Below are positions 24,680 through 34,095 of a DNA stretch of 64,000 nucleotides, piece after piece (positions within the stretch are counted from its first letter, which is position 1; every line of letters begins with the position of its first letter). This DNA comes from Paenibacillus radicis (ex Gao et al. 2016) (GTDB lineage Bacteria; Bacillota; Bacilli; Paenibacillales; Paenibacillaceae). The notes under the pieces were generated by a model that worked only from the letters and a program-made list of their open reading frames with translations, had not been told where the DNA came from and made no database searches. The stretch covers positions 62,001 through 126,000 of the forward strand of contig NZ_BMHY01000001.1 in assembly GCF_014641555.1 (NCBI RefSeq). Reading direction: 5' to 3'. The translations under genes and the position numbers were made by a program.

Positions 24680-27600
24680 ATGTTAGCCATCAAAATCAAG
24701 AGGTTGTCGTTAGTACTCTTACTCATTACTTTGACGGTTTCAGGTTCGTTAGCTTCCTATATTAGACAAGCTCAAGCAAACACCAGCACTTATTTCTATG
24801 TCGCTGAAGATGGAAATGATTCGAATCCAGGTACATTGACTGAGCCATTCGCCACACTAACCAAAGCACAATCTGCGATTCGAGCCTTGAAAACGACAAG
24901 CGGCCTCCCGGCAGGGGGAGTTACCGTATATTTGCGAGGCGGAGAGTATAATCAATCCGCGACATTTACATTAACACCGGAAGATTCAGGCAGCACAGGC
25001 TCGCCGATTGTCTATCAGTCTTATCCAGGAGAAACCGCAATAATTACAAGCAAACAGGAAATATCAGGGTGGAGCTTGCTAGGCAGCTCTTATCCTGCAG
25101 GTCTGCCTGCTTCTGCTCACGGTCAAGTGTTTGTGGCGGATATAACGCCTGGATGGAGATTTCACTCCATGTTTGTTAATGATGTTGGACAGCCAGTGGC
25201 GAAGTCGGTCCAAAATTCAGATTGGACAGCTTGGCCGAGACTTACTGCAGCGGGCAGTCCAAATCCGTCCGGAAGGTCCATCACCTTCCCGGCAGGAGCA
25301 CTTAATCATATACCAAGTAACCGAGATGCCGAGATTGCGATGACGACCGCATGGTGGTGGAATATTGTCTCACCTATCGATTCAATTAACCCGGTTAACC
25401 ATACCGCTAAGCTTCAAAGCAAGGCTCCCGTGCAATATGCGGATCTCCTCTCGCTAGATGGCGGTCATTATAATATACGCAATGCGCTGCCAGTTCTTGA
25501 TCAAGCAGGAGAATGGGTAGTAGACTCCGCTGCCGGGAAAGTGTACTACTGGCCAACGGATGGAACCATGAGCGGGAAAACCGTCTTTGCACCCCAGTTA
25601 AATGAAATTGTACGTTTACAAGGGGATGAGGAAGCTCAGAACTGGGCGAAGCAAGTGGAGTACGTGGAATTCCGCGATCTTCAATTCATGTATTCGGATC
25701 GTACCCCGGAAGATCAATACAATCCGGATTGGCTGGTAAGAAACGCAGAAAACCCGGATGCTATGATCTACATGCAAGGCGTAAGCCATATTGTGATGGA
25801 TAGCAATCTGATTGCGTACTCAGGTTCGCAAGGCATCGCGCTTGATCAGTATGCACAACATGTAACGTTAACCCGTAATGAGATCGCTTATTCCTCTTCC
25901 GGCGGCATTCAGATAACGGGTTACGGTCCCGGCGACGTAGATGTAAATAAAAATCATGTAATCGAACGCAATCATATCCATGACATGGGACTAGATTATA
26001 TGCATTCTGGACCTTTATCCATTTATGGCAGCAATCATAATACAGTGCAATACAACTATTTCCATGGCAGCCCTTACGCGAGTGTCTCCATTGTGGGAAT
26101 GCCGCATTTTCAAATGAATGATCCCTCAGATATAGACACTACAGACTCGTATGGGAACAATCAGGCGATCTATCAAGCGAGATGGACAGAAGTAGCCGCA
26201 CATCGGCCCTATGACCAATTTTCGAACATTCCTTATTTGCACTCAGGCGACAATACGGTTCAATACAATATCCTCGACAACTACATGGAATCCATGCATG
26301 ATGGAGGCGCTCTCTACACTTGGGCAGCTGGGGCGAATAATTTATGGGATCATAACGTAGGTACAAGTCCATTAAACAAAGGGGTTTCTCTTTATTTCGA
26401 TTTGGCTACCGCCTATCTTACCGCAACGAATAATATCTTCTGGAGTCCTGGTGACTTGCTCTTGGACATCTCCGGAAATTCTACGAATACGTCTGCTAAT
26501 AATTCGATCATGGCGACGAATAAGCCAGCCGGCTATGATCTGCTGCGAAATTCGATCATTAATGCCGGAAACGCTGCAGGGGGCTGGTTAGGTGCAAATT
26601 TAACACCTGTAGATATTCCTGCGTCCGCGACATCGATCATCGAAGCTGAAAGTTATAGCGCTGCACAAGGCATTCAAACAAATAGCGGGGGTGCTGGGAC
26701 GTATGTAGAGTCGATCGATAGCGGCGATTGGCTGAAATACGACAATATCGATTTCGGTACGGGCCATTCAATTAATCAAATTTATGTGAGTGCGGCTGTT
26801 GACCCTGCTGAAGCAGGCAAGCAGCTTGAATTGCGCCTTGACAGCATAACCGGTACGTTAATCGGCACAATCACAATGAACAGCACTGGAGGCTGGAGTA
26901 CATTCACAACGCAGACAGCATCTATATCCGGCGCTAACGGCGTGCATGATCTGTTCATTGTCCCTAAAGGCAGCGGAGCGGGGTTTGCTAATATAGATTG
27001 GTTTACGTTTGCAACAACAGCAACCTCGACAATTCAAGCGGAGAATTACAGCACATCACAAGGTGTCCAATCCGATAATGGCGCTACAGGGAGATATTTA
27101 GGCTGGATTGATGGAGGCGACTGGGTAAGCTACAGCAATATCGATTTTGGCAGCGGAGAGCTCAGCCAATTCCAAGCCAGCGTATCCGTTGATCCAGGGT
27201 ATGCAGGTAAACAAATCGAATTGCGATTAGACAGCACAACTGGTCCGCTGATTGGTACGATTACATTTAGCAATACCGGAGGATGGACAACGTTCCAGAC
27301 GCAGACCACAGCTGTATCGGGTGCCAGTGGTGTTCATCATCTATTCCTTGTTGCCAAGGGCAGTGGTGTCGGTTATGGGAGTATCGACTGGTTCAGTTTC
27401 AAGAAAGGGACCCGATATGAAGCAGAGGATGCCACATTGAACGGCGTCATTATTGAAGATCTCGCTTCCGCATCGGGCGGGCATAACATTGGCTACTTCG
27501 ACAATATTGGCGATTATGTCAGCTTTACTCCTGTTGAATCAGGAAGCACATTAACGGTCCGGTATTCAAATGGGAATTCATCTGCCAAACAAGCCAGCCT

Positions 27601-27784
27601 GTACGTAAATGGCAGTAAAATTCAGTCCATCACCTTTCCAACGACAGCGAACTGGGCGACCTATAGTACAGTAACGGTTAATGTACCCGTAAGCGGGAGT
27701 GTGAAGTTTCAAATTGACAGTGCGGACCGGACAGTAAACGGAGCGCATTCATGCTGCAATATTGATTATATAGAGATAAGTTAA
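24680..27784 (+). CDS. Secreted right-handed beta-helix glycosidase/lyase with three CBM domains
   Basis: A 1034-residue exported protein. The signal peptide spans about 1-34 (cleavage likely after AQA). The catalytic part (about 38-640) begins with YVAEDGNDSNPGTLTEPFAT and TVYLRGGEYNQS, features of GH141/GH120-type or pectate-lyase-like beta-helices, and continues with coil repeats such as NHIHDMG and NTVQYNYFHG. Two CBM6-like domains follow (about 650-780 and 783-910, each with a GDW(L/V) core) and a CBM35/6-like domain closes the protein (about 912-1034, EAEDATLNG to NIDYIEIS). It should act on plant cell-wall polysaccharide outside the cell; the bond cleaved cannot be stated. GGGAGG precedes the ATG. 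Downstream are a membrane AraC sensor and an ABC importer. Confidence 0.85.
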   Translation: MLAIKIKRLSLVLLLITLTVSGSLASYIRQAQANTSTYFYVAEDGNDSNPGTLTEPFATLTKAQSAIRALKTTSGLPAGGVTVYLRGGEYNQSATFTLTPEDSGSTGSPIVYQSYPGETAIITSKQEISGWSLLGSSYPAGLPASAHGQVFVADITPGWRFHSMFVNDVGQPVAKSVQNSDWTAWPRLTAAGSPNPSGRSITFPAGALNHIPSNRDAEIAMTTAWWWNIVSPIDSINPVNHTAKLQSKAPVQYADLLSLDGGHYNIRNALPVLDQAGEWVVDSAAGKVYYWPTDGTMSGKTVFAPQLNEIVRLQGDEEAQNWAKQVEYVEFRDLQFMYSDRTPEDQYNPDWLVRNAENPDAMIYMQGVSHIVMDSNLIAYSGSQGIALDQYAQHVTLTRNEIAYSSSGGIQITGYGPGDVDVNKNHVIERNHIHDMGLDYMHSGPLSIYGSNHNTVQYNYFHGSPYASVSIVGMPHFQMNDPSDIDTTDSYGNNQAIYQARWTEVAAHRPYDQFSNIPYLHSGDNTVQYNILDNYMESMHDGGALYTWAAGANNLWDHNVGTSPLNKGVSLYFDLATAYLTATNNIFWSPGDLLLDISGNSTNTSANNSIMATNKPAGYDLLRNSIINAGNAAGGWLGANLTPVDIPASATSIIEAESYSAAQGIQTNSGGAGTYVESIDSGDWLKYDNIDFGTGHSINQIYVSAAVDPAEAGKQLELRLDSITGTLIGTITMNSTGGWSTFTTQTASISGANGVHDLFIVPKGSGAGFANIDWFTFATTATSTIQAENYSTSQGVQSDNGATGRYLGWIDGGDWVSYSNIDFGSGELSQFQASVSVDPGYAGKQIELRLDSTTGPLIGTITFSNTGGWTTFQTQTTAVSGASGVHHLFLVAKGSGVGYGSIDWFSFKKGTRYEAEDATLNGVIIEDLASASGGHNIGYFDNIGDYVSFTPVESGSTLTVRYSNGNSSAKQASLYVNGSKIQSITFPTTANWATYSTVTVNVPVSGSVKFQIDSADRTVNGAHSCCNIDYIEIS

Positions 27785-27800
27785 TCCGGCCGGAATCATC

Positions 27801-27833
27801 GCACCAAGCAGCCCTGTATGTGCTGCTTGGTGC
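27801..27833 (+). terminator. Hairpin after the beta-helix enzyme gene
   Basis: GCACCAAGCAGC and GCTGCTTGGTGC form a perfect 12-bp stem. A T-run is separated by six bases, so termination may be partial and allow read-through into the regulator gene. Confidence 0.6.
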
Positions 27834-27870
27834 GATTGGTTTTCTTGCAGCCGATGGAGGGGCGAGTTTT

Positions 27871-30234
27871 ATGAGTATCATCAAACAAAAGAGGCAGAGA
27901 AAGTTTTTACGAAGCATGTATCTGGGCATTATGCTCGCTATGCTGTTGTTGTTAAGTCTATTTGCCATCGTTACTTACTTCAGCGCTGGGAAAGCTATCT
28001 TGAATAATGAATATCAATCCAACAAGAAAATTTTGACGCAAGTCAAATTCAATATCGACTACATGGATGAGATGATTCGCAATTTAGTGTTGTCTCTTTT
28101 TTATAATCCAGATGTGCAGACGATTCTATATAGTAATCATTCGGAAATGAGCGAGACGATCAAAGGGATTAATACAGTCAGAACTTCGATTGTGAATACA
28201 AATCCATTTCTTCATTCCATCTACCTCTATAATAACTATTCAAAAACCTATTATACGACGGGAGAAGAGCTGCTATTCCAAGACATGAACCTGGATACAA
28301 TGCTTCGATCCAAAGAGGTATTGCCCATACTGAAGCCTGTCCCGAGACAAATTGAATATTCCACGATTGGCGATAAAAAGAGGTATGAAAACGTCGTTAC
28401 TTATTTCATGTATGACTTTAAAGATGATCAAAACTCGCCTAACGGTGCTCTAGTCGTTAATGCTAGTGCAAATTGGATCTTAAATAATATCAGGACCATC
28501 AATAATACGGATTTAGGCAGTCAGGATCAGATTATCATCTTGGATGGAAACGGGGAGTTAATCGGTGATAGTGTAACAGAAAATCCATTACGATCCCGTG
28601 TCAGAGAGACCTTTCTGCGTCAGCATAACGAAGCGGAAGTGAATGCTGCTCAAGAAACGACGGGCTTTTATACAAGTGATATTGAAGGGAAGAAATATCT
28701 GATTACTTACGCTTACGTCGAGAACATGAATTGGACGCTGGTGAAAGCTCAATTATACGACGAAGTGTTTCAGAACATTAGCAAACTAAAATATACCTAT
28801 TTCTTAATCACCGCTGGAACGTTGCTGCTAGCCTTCCTTATCTCTCTGTATTTGTCTCGCAGATTTTATAAACCTATCGATCAACTGGTTAGTCAATTCA
28901 TTAAGGTTGATGAAGAGAATGGGAGGAGGAATGGAAAAGATGAATTCTCATACTTGAATGAAGTATTCCAGCACTCGATCGACAAGATGAATCAATATAA
29001 ACATAGAAGTATTACCTCTCAAGAAGTGATGAGAGCCTATTTATTAAGAAAGCTGCTCGTAGACAGCTCTTCGGTGTCGTTAGAAGAATTCAAGCAAGCG
29101 CAATCGGATTATCATATTTGGTTAGATAAGGGGTCGGCGTTCCTCATCTGTATTGTAAAGATTGATGATTACGGCCAATTCAAGGAGAAGTACAGTTCGA
29201 GGGATCAAGCGCTTTACTTATATGGAATCGAAAACATATCGATGGAATGTATGTCTGAGCTTTCCCGGTGCGAAGTCGTGGAAATGAAAAATGAATATAT
29301 CGCTTTTATATTGCATGTAAATCCAAATTCCGATTACAAGTCTATGATTATGGAGAGATGGAAGCAGGCGCAATTGACTGTTATGAACTATTATCACATT
29401 TCTTTTTCCGTATGTATTAGTGATCCTGTTGAGAGTTATACGGACTTGTCCGAGCAGCATTATGAAACATTAAATAATTCGCTGTATCGTTTGATTTACG
29501 GCAATTCCTGCATTTTAACTAGTGAAATGATTAAGACAAATGCGGAAAATCCGCAGCTTGGGTACTCAGCAACGCTGGAGAAGAAGCTGGTTGATGCGCT
29601 AAAAAGCGGGAGTCTTCCAGTAGCGGAGGAGACGCTAACCAAAATTTTCCGGGAAATCTCTAATTTGAACTATAACAATGCGCTGTTATCGGTCATGAGC
29701 CTGGTCAACATGCTGAAAACGGTAGTCGAGGAAATCAACCGGGCAAAGGTAGAGCCGATCCGTGTGAATTTCAACTTGATTACCAAACGATTATTCGCAC
29801 TGGAAACCTTAACCGAGCTATATGAATCTCTAGTTCAGTTGATCCGGGACATGATAGCAAAGATGGAAAACGTAGAAAACGATAAACAGTCTATTCTTGT
29901 AGAAACGATTAAGGAGCTTGTCGAAGCGAATTATACGGACCCCGGACTATGTCTGCAGTTTGTCGCCAGCAAGCTGAACCTTTCTCCTAAGTCTGTGAGC
30001 AAATTATTTAACACCAAGATGAATATGTCGGTTGCCGACTATATAAACGATGTCAGATTAAATAAAGCCATCGGATGGCTAGAGCACTCGGGACTGAATA
30101 TGAAGGAGATTTTAGTCAAGATTGGCGTTGAAAATGAGAGCTATTTCTATAAGTTATTTAAGAAAAAGTATGGAGCTACACCAAAAGAATACATGTTAAG
30201 CGAAAGCATAAAGCAAATATTAAACAATGAATAG
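27871..30234 (+). CDS. Membrane-anchored AraC-type sensor-regulator
   Basis: A 787-residue regulator. Membrane helices at about 18-40 and 300-322 enclose an extracellular, Cache-like sensor (about 42-298). A cytoplasmic linker follows and the C-terminus (about 685-780) is an AraC double helix-turn-helix, with LCLQFVASKLNLSPKSVSKLF and MKEILVKIGVENESYFYKLF. This type controls neighbouring polysaccharide uptake genes in Paenibacillus-like bacteria. I start at the ATG at 27871, preceded by GGAGGGG; extensions upstream would run through the terminator stem. The genes on either side, the beta-helix enzyme and the ABC importer, are its likely targets. Confidence 0.88.
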   Translation: MSIIKQKRQRKFLRSMYLGIMLAMLLLLSLFAIVTYFSAGKAILNNEYQSNKKILTQVKFNIDYMDEMIRNLVLSLFYNPDVQTILYSNHSEMSETIKGINTVRTSIVNTNPFLHSIYLYNNYSKTYYTTGEELLFQDMNLDTMLRSKEVLPILKPVPRQIEYSTIGDKKRYENVVTYFMYDFKDDQNSPNGALVVNASANWILNNIRTINNTDLGSQDQIIILDGNGELIGDSVTENPLRSRVRETFLRQHNEAEVNAAQETTGFYTSDIEGKKYLITYAYVENMNWTLVKAQLYDEVFQNISKLKYTYFLITAGTLLLAFLISLYLSRRFYKPIDQLVSQFIKVDEENGRRNGKDEFSYLNEVFQHSIDKMNQYKHRSITSQEVMRAYLLRKLLVDSSSVSLEEFKQAQSDYHIWLDKGSAFLICIVKIDDYGQFKEKYSSRDQALYLYGIENISMECMSELSRCEVVEMKNEYIAFILHVNPNSDYKSMIMERWKQAQLTVMNYYHISFSVCISDPVESYTDLSEQHYETLNNSLYRLIYGNSCILTSEMIKTNAENPQLGYSATLEKKLVDALKSGSLPVAEETLTKIFREISNLNYNNALLSVMSLVNMLKTVVEEINRAKVEPIRVNFNLITKRLFALETLTELYESLVQLIRDMIAKMENVENDKQSILVETIKELVEANYTDPGLCLQFVASKLNLSPKSVSKLFNTKMNMSVADYINDVRLNKAIGWLEHSGLNMKEILVKIGVENESYFYKLFKKKYGATPKEYMLSESIKQILNNE

Positions 30235-30257
30235 CCTGTAAATGGATCATTATGGCC

Positions 30258-30304
30258 GGGCGTGCACTGTACTTTGCGTAAAAGTACAGTGTACGCCCTT
30301 TTTT
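30258..30304 (+). terminator. Strong terminator after the AraC sensor gene
   Basis: GGGCGTGCACTGTACTTT pairs with AAAGTACAGTGTACGCCC (one wobble pair) and ends in TTTTTT. Confidence 0.92.
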
Positions 30305-30427
30305 ACAGTCAAAAATGAAGTAATCGGCTCCATTTACACTATATCTCTGTCTTCATCTTCCATAACATGAAGTCATGAGCGGGTGGGAGAACAAAAACTT
30401 GTGAATGAAGGAAGGAGACAACATTTA

Positions 30428-31381
30428 ATGGAACATACGTCGCATCGTGCCGTCCGCCGATCCAACAAGAGCGGTGGTTTCTGGCGGGAGCTCAGCCGTA
30501 AAAAAGGATTGATTTCGTTAGCCGTCCCCGGCTTGCTATTCGTCACCGTATTTTACTATTTACCGATGTTCGGATTAGTACTTGCATTTAAAGATTTGAA
30601 TTTTACGAAAGGTATTTGGGGAAGCGACTGGGTGGGCTTCAACAATTTCAAATTTTTCTTTACATCGGATGCGGCATTGCAGGTAACCCGCAATACAATC
30701 GTGCTAAACCTCATCTTTATTGCACTAACGAATATCGTCTCTATCGCTCTTGCTCTCTTATTATATGAACTGAGCCGAAGGGCAGTGAAGGTCTATCAAA
30801 CCACCTTGTTTTTTCCTTACTTCCTGTCTTGGGTAACCGTTAGCTATGTGACCTATGCGTTGCTGAACCCCGAGCTGGGCGTAATCAATCATATTTTGAA
30901 CCGGCTTGGCTGGGAGAGCATTAACTGGTATTTTGAATCGAAATATTGGCCTTCTATATTAAGCCTAGCTTTCCTATGGAAAAATGTCGGGTACTCGACC
31001 CTTATATTTTATACAGGCCTCTTGGGAATTGATAAATCGTACTATGAAGCAGCAGCTATTGATGGAGCCTCTAAATTTCAGCAAATCCGCAATATCTCTC
31101 TTCCTCTAGTTACACCCTTAATTATATTGATCGTTCTCTTGCAAGTTGGGCGTATCTTTTATTCCGACTTTGGCTTGTTCTATTTCTTACCTGCCGATTC
31201 GGGAGCGCTGTACAGTACAACGGACGTTATTGATACTTATGTATTTCGTGCCTTGCGTGTATCCGGCGATATCGGAATGGCGACCGCAGCAGGGCTGTAT
31301 CAATCGATCGTTGGGTTTGTGCTTGTTGTGACGGTTAATTTCATCGTACGAAAGGTCAATAAGGAAAATGCAATTTTCTAA
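30428..31381 (+). CDS. Sugar ABC transporter permease (LplB-type)
   Basis: A 317-residue inner-membrane permease with six main helices. The EAA loop reads YYEAAAIDGASKFQQIRNISLPL (about 215-237), the contact site for the ATPase. The N-terminus FWRELSRKKGLISLAVPGLLFV and the FGLVLAFKDL block match the LplB/YteP group that imports oligosaccharides. I start at the ATG at 30428, preceded by AAGGAG; the in-frame ATG at 30383 lacks one. The gene is followed by the second permease and a binding lipoprotein. No ATPase gene is present, as usual for this group, which shares an MsmX-like ATPase. Confidence 0.92.
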   Translation: MEHTSHRAVRRSNKSGGFWRELSRKKGLISLAVPGLLFVTVFYYLPMFGLVLAFKDLNFTKGIWGSDWVGFNNFKFFFTSDAALQVTRNTIVLNLIFIALTNIVSIALALLLYELSRRAVKVYQTTLFFPYFLSWVTVSYVTYALLNPELGVINHILNRLGWESINWYFESKYWPSILSLAFLWKNVGYSTLIFYTGLLGIDKSYYEAAAIDGASKFQQIRNISLPLVTPLIILIVLLQVGRIFYSDFGLFYFLPADSGALYSTTDVIDTYVFRALRVSGDIGMATAAGLYQSIVGFVLVVTVNFIVRKVNKENAIF

Positions 31382-31402
31382 AGAGAAGGGAGAAAAGCAA
31401 TC

Positions 31403-32290
31403 ATGATTTCGCAAAGAAAAAACCAATTATCCCATTGGCTCATCCATGCTTGGTTTATCGTGTTCTCTCTATTCTGTATCATTCCATTTTTATATATCAT
31501 ATCTATTTCTTTCTCAACAGAATCGGATTTGGCGAAATACGGCTATCAGCTCATTCCCAAAACATTTACTACCTTTGCTTATGAGTATATGATTGGCAGC
31601 CCTAAGGCGTTAATCAACGGTTATTTGGTTTCTATTACTGTAACCGTATTAGGCACGATACTCAGTCTCGCTGTTACTTCAATGCTGGCTTATGTGTTAT
31701 CGCGTAAAGACTTTCGCGGTTCGAATTCCTTGTCTTTCTATGTGTTCTTCACCATGTTATTCAGCGGGGGATTAGTTCCGTGGTACATCCTTATTAAAAA
31801 GTATTTACACATCGACGATTCGCTGTTCGCCCTGATTTTACCTTATGTGATTATGCCGTGGCATGTTTTGTTGATGAAAGGCTTCTTATCCGATGTTCCG
31901 CTCGCCTTAATTGAATCGGCAAAAATCGACGGGGCCGGTGAATGGAGGATTTTTTATAAGATTATATTGCCGATTGCCAAGCCTGCCCTTGCGACACTGG
32001 CTCTATTCATCGCATTTGTCTACTGGAATGATTGGTATTTGGCGCTGCTGTATATCGATAATCAGGATTTAACCCCATTGCAATATATGCTGTATCGGAT
32101 TATGAACAATATTCAATATTTGTCCACTTCCTTGCAGACGGGGAACATCTCCATCGATATCAGTAAAATGCCGAATGAAACGGCACGGATGGCTATAGCT
32201 GTTTTGGCGGCAGGCCCGATCCTATTGGTATTCCCGTTTTTTCAGAAGCATTTTATTAAAGGTTTGACGGTAGGGGCAATAAAGGGTTAA
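31403..32290 (+). CDS. Sugar ABC transporter permease (YtcP-type)
   Basis: A 295-residue partner permease with six hydrophobic segments. The EAA loop is LIESAKIDGAGEWRIFYKIILPI (about 172-194), and the C-terminus ends FFQKHFIKGLTVGAIKG, the standard ending of the family. AGAAGGGAG precedes the ATG, 21 bases after the first permease. With that protein it forms the membrane channel for an oligosaccharide, probably a product of the secreted beta-helix enzyme upstream; that link is inferred from position only. Confidence 0.92.
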   Translation: MISQRKNQLSHWLIHAWFIVFSLFCIIPFLYIISISFSTESDLAKYGYQLIPKTFTTFAYEYMIGSPKALINGYLVSITVTVLGTILSLAVTSMLAYVLSRKDFRGSNSLSFYVFFTMLFSGGLVPWYILIKKYLHIDDSLFALILPYVIMPWHVLLMKGFLSDVPLALIESAKIDGAGEWRIFYKIILPIAKPALATLALFIAFVYWNDWYLALLYIDNQDLTPLQYMLYRIMNNIQYLSTSLQTGNISIDISKMPNETARMAIAVLAAGPILLVFPFFQKHFIKGLTVGAIKG

Positions 32291-32369
32291 AGCGTTGCCT
32301 TCTTGACGGTTGTAATCGGCACTGCCGATTCAATATTGATATATACCATACAATAGGGAGGTTTTATTT

Positions 32370-33908
32370 GTGCTAAAAAGATCAAAAAAAGCAATACCAG
32401 TCGTCCTTGCCGGGATTCTCTCGCTTTCGATTTTGTTGTCGGGCTGCGGCAATGCAAATAATAAAGGGGGGAGTTCATCAACACCAGAGGCAACCAACAC
32501 AACAGAACAGACAACCTCTTCACCTGAGAAATTAGAGAATGTGGATTTAACCTGGTATTTTAACGGAACGCCTCAAGCGGATGTTGCTTCGGTTGAAAAA
32601 GCGATAAATGAATATTTGAAGGACAAGCTTAATGTAAATATTCACTTGAAAGCGACGGACTGGGGCAATTTTGACCAAAAGATGCAAGTGCTGAATGCTT
32701 CCGGTGAAAATTATGACCTCGCCTTTACGGCGAACTGGGCAAACAACTACTATCAAAACGTGAACAAGGGAGCCTTCCTGCCTCTCGACGATCTTATAGC
32801 CAAATATGCGCCAGACATCATGCAGGTTATGCCCGCAGGAGGCTGGGAGGCAGCCAAGGTAAACGGAAAAATATATGCGGTTCCCAATTATCAAATATGG
32901 GCAAAAACAGATGTACTCTGGCCGATGAAAGAGATGGCTGATAAATACGGTTTGGATGCTGCTAACGTGAAAGGGTGGGAGGATCTTACGCCATTCTTGG
33001 AAAAGGTCAAAGCCGGTGAGCCCAATCTTATTCCTATAGAAAGCAATAAAACAGGCCAATTCGGAAATGTAATTACGCATTATCGATTTGATGAATTCGC
33101 GGGCCGCAATGTTCCGGGTGTAGTGAAATATGATGATGCAAGCTTGAAGGTTCTAAATCAATTCGAATCCCCGGAATACAAATCATTTGTAGCACTTATG
33201 AAAGAGTGGAATGATAAAGGATTTTTCAGAAAAGATGCGGCTACCTTGGCTGATTCTACACCTGACCGTAAAGCAGCTAAATTGGCCGTTATTGTGGGAG
33301 GCACTGTGAAACCCGGCGGCGATACGGAGATGAAAGCATTAACAGGCAAAGATACGCTGATGCTCGGCACGTCCGAATCCGTTCTTACGACATCTGGAAT
33401 TATTGCTACTATGACTGCAATCAGTAAAACTTCTAAAAATCCGGAAAGAGCGATGATGCTGCTGAACTTGCTTTATAAAGACACAACGCTTTACAACTTA
33501 ATCGCACATGGTATTGAAGGTAAACATTATAAAAAAATCGATAATCAAACGATAGAAGCGATTAAAGACGGCGGCTATGAGCCGAACTCGGATTGGGAAT
33601 TCGGCAATCAATTTAACGGTTACTACCGCGCTGGACAAAAAGCCGGCGATTGGGAGGAAACCATAAAAATTAACGAAAGAGCGGTTAACTCCGTATTGCT
33701 TGGCTTCAGCTTTGATCCAACGCCTGTAAAAACAGAAGTCGCGCAAATCGCTACTGTAACCGCGCAATATGTGCCATTGCTGGAGACCGGCGCGGTTGAT
33801 CCGGAGAAATTTCTTCCTGAATTCATTAGCAAGCTGAAAAAGGCCGGCAGTGATAAAGTCATTCAGGAAGAGCAGAAACAAATTGATGCGTGGAAGGCTT
33901 CGAAATAA
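32370..33908 (+). CDS. Sugar-binding lipoprotein (LplA-like)
   Basis: A 512-residue extracellular solute-binding lipoprotein. It begins at a GTG behind AGGGAGG (eight-base spacing). The signal helix ends with the lipobox LLSGC (about 28), followed by a Ser/Thr/Glu-rich linker. The family 1 binding fold includes DLTWYFNGTPQADV and the late region QFNGYYRAGQKAG, and the C-terminal part resembles the DUF3502 module of LplA. It would deliver oligosaccharide to the two permeases encoded just before it. The gene ends at a terminator. Confidence 0.9.
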   Translation: MLKRSKKAIPVVLAGILSLSILLSGCGNANNKGGSSSTPEATNTTEQTTSSPEKLENVDLTWYFNGTPQADVASVEKAINEYLKDKLNVNIHLKATDWGNFDQKMQVLNASGENYDLAFTANWANNYYQNVNKGAFLPLDDLIAKYAPDIMQVMPAGGWEAAKVNGKIYAVPNYQIWAKTDVLWPMKEMADKYGLDAANVKGWEDLTPFLEKVKAGEPNLIPIESNKTGQFGNVITHYRFDEFAGRNVPGVVKYDDASLKVLNQFESPEYKSFVALMKEWNDKGFFRKDAATLADSTPDRKAAKLAVIVGGTVKPGGDTEMKALTGKDTLMLGTSESVLTTSGIIATMTAISKTSKNPERAMMLLNLLYKDTTLYNLIAHGIEGKHYKKIDNQTIEAIKDGGYEPNSDWEFGNQFNGYYRAGQKAGDWEETIKINERAVNSVLLGFSFDPTPVKTEVAQIATVTAQYVPLLETGAVDPEKFLPEFISKLKKAGSDKVIQEEQKQIDAWKASK

Positions 33909-33960
33909 TAGCACAAAATATAGCCATTATTAATAATGGCGTATGATATCGAATAAACGA

Positions 33961-33989
33961 AAGACCCTTCCTATGTGAAGGGTCTTTTA
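33961..33989 (+). terminator. Terminator of the sugar importer operon
   Basis: AAAGACCCTT and AAGGGTCTTT form a 10-bp stem around CCTATGTG, followed by TATTAT. Confidence 0.85.
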
Positions 33990-34095
33990 TTATATTAACA
34001 AAAAGTAAATCAGAAAATCCCAACTTAACTATTAACAGTATTTTACCGATAATTAATTAGTAGAGACAGCAGTTTATTTACATTGGAGGGATAGA

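Noticed and set aside
24508..24726. 72-codon minus-strand frame over the beta-helix gene leader
   Set aside because: It overlaps both cre-like sites and the start of a well-supported gene, with no start signal of its own.
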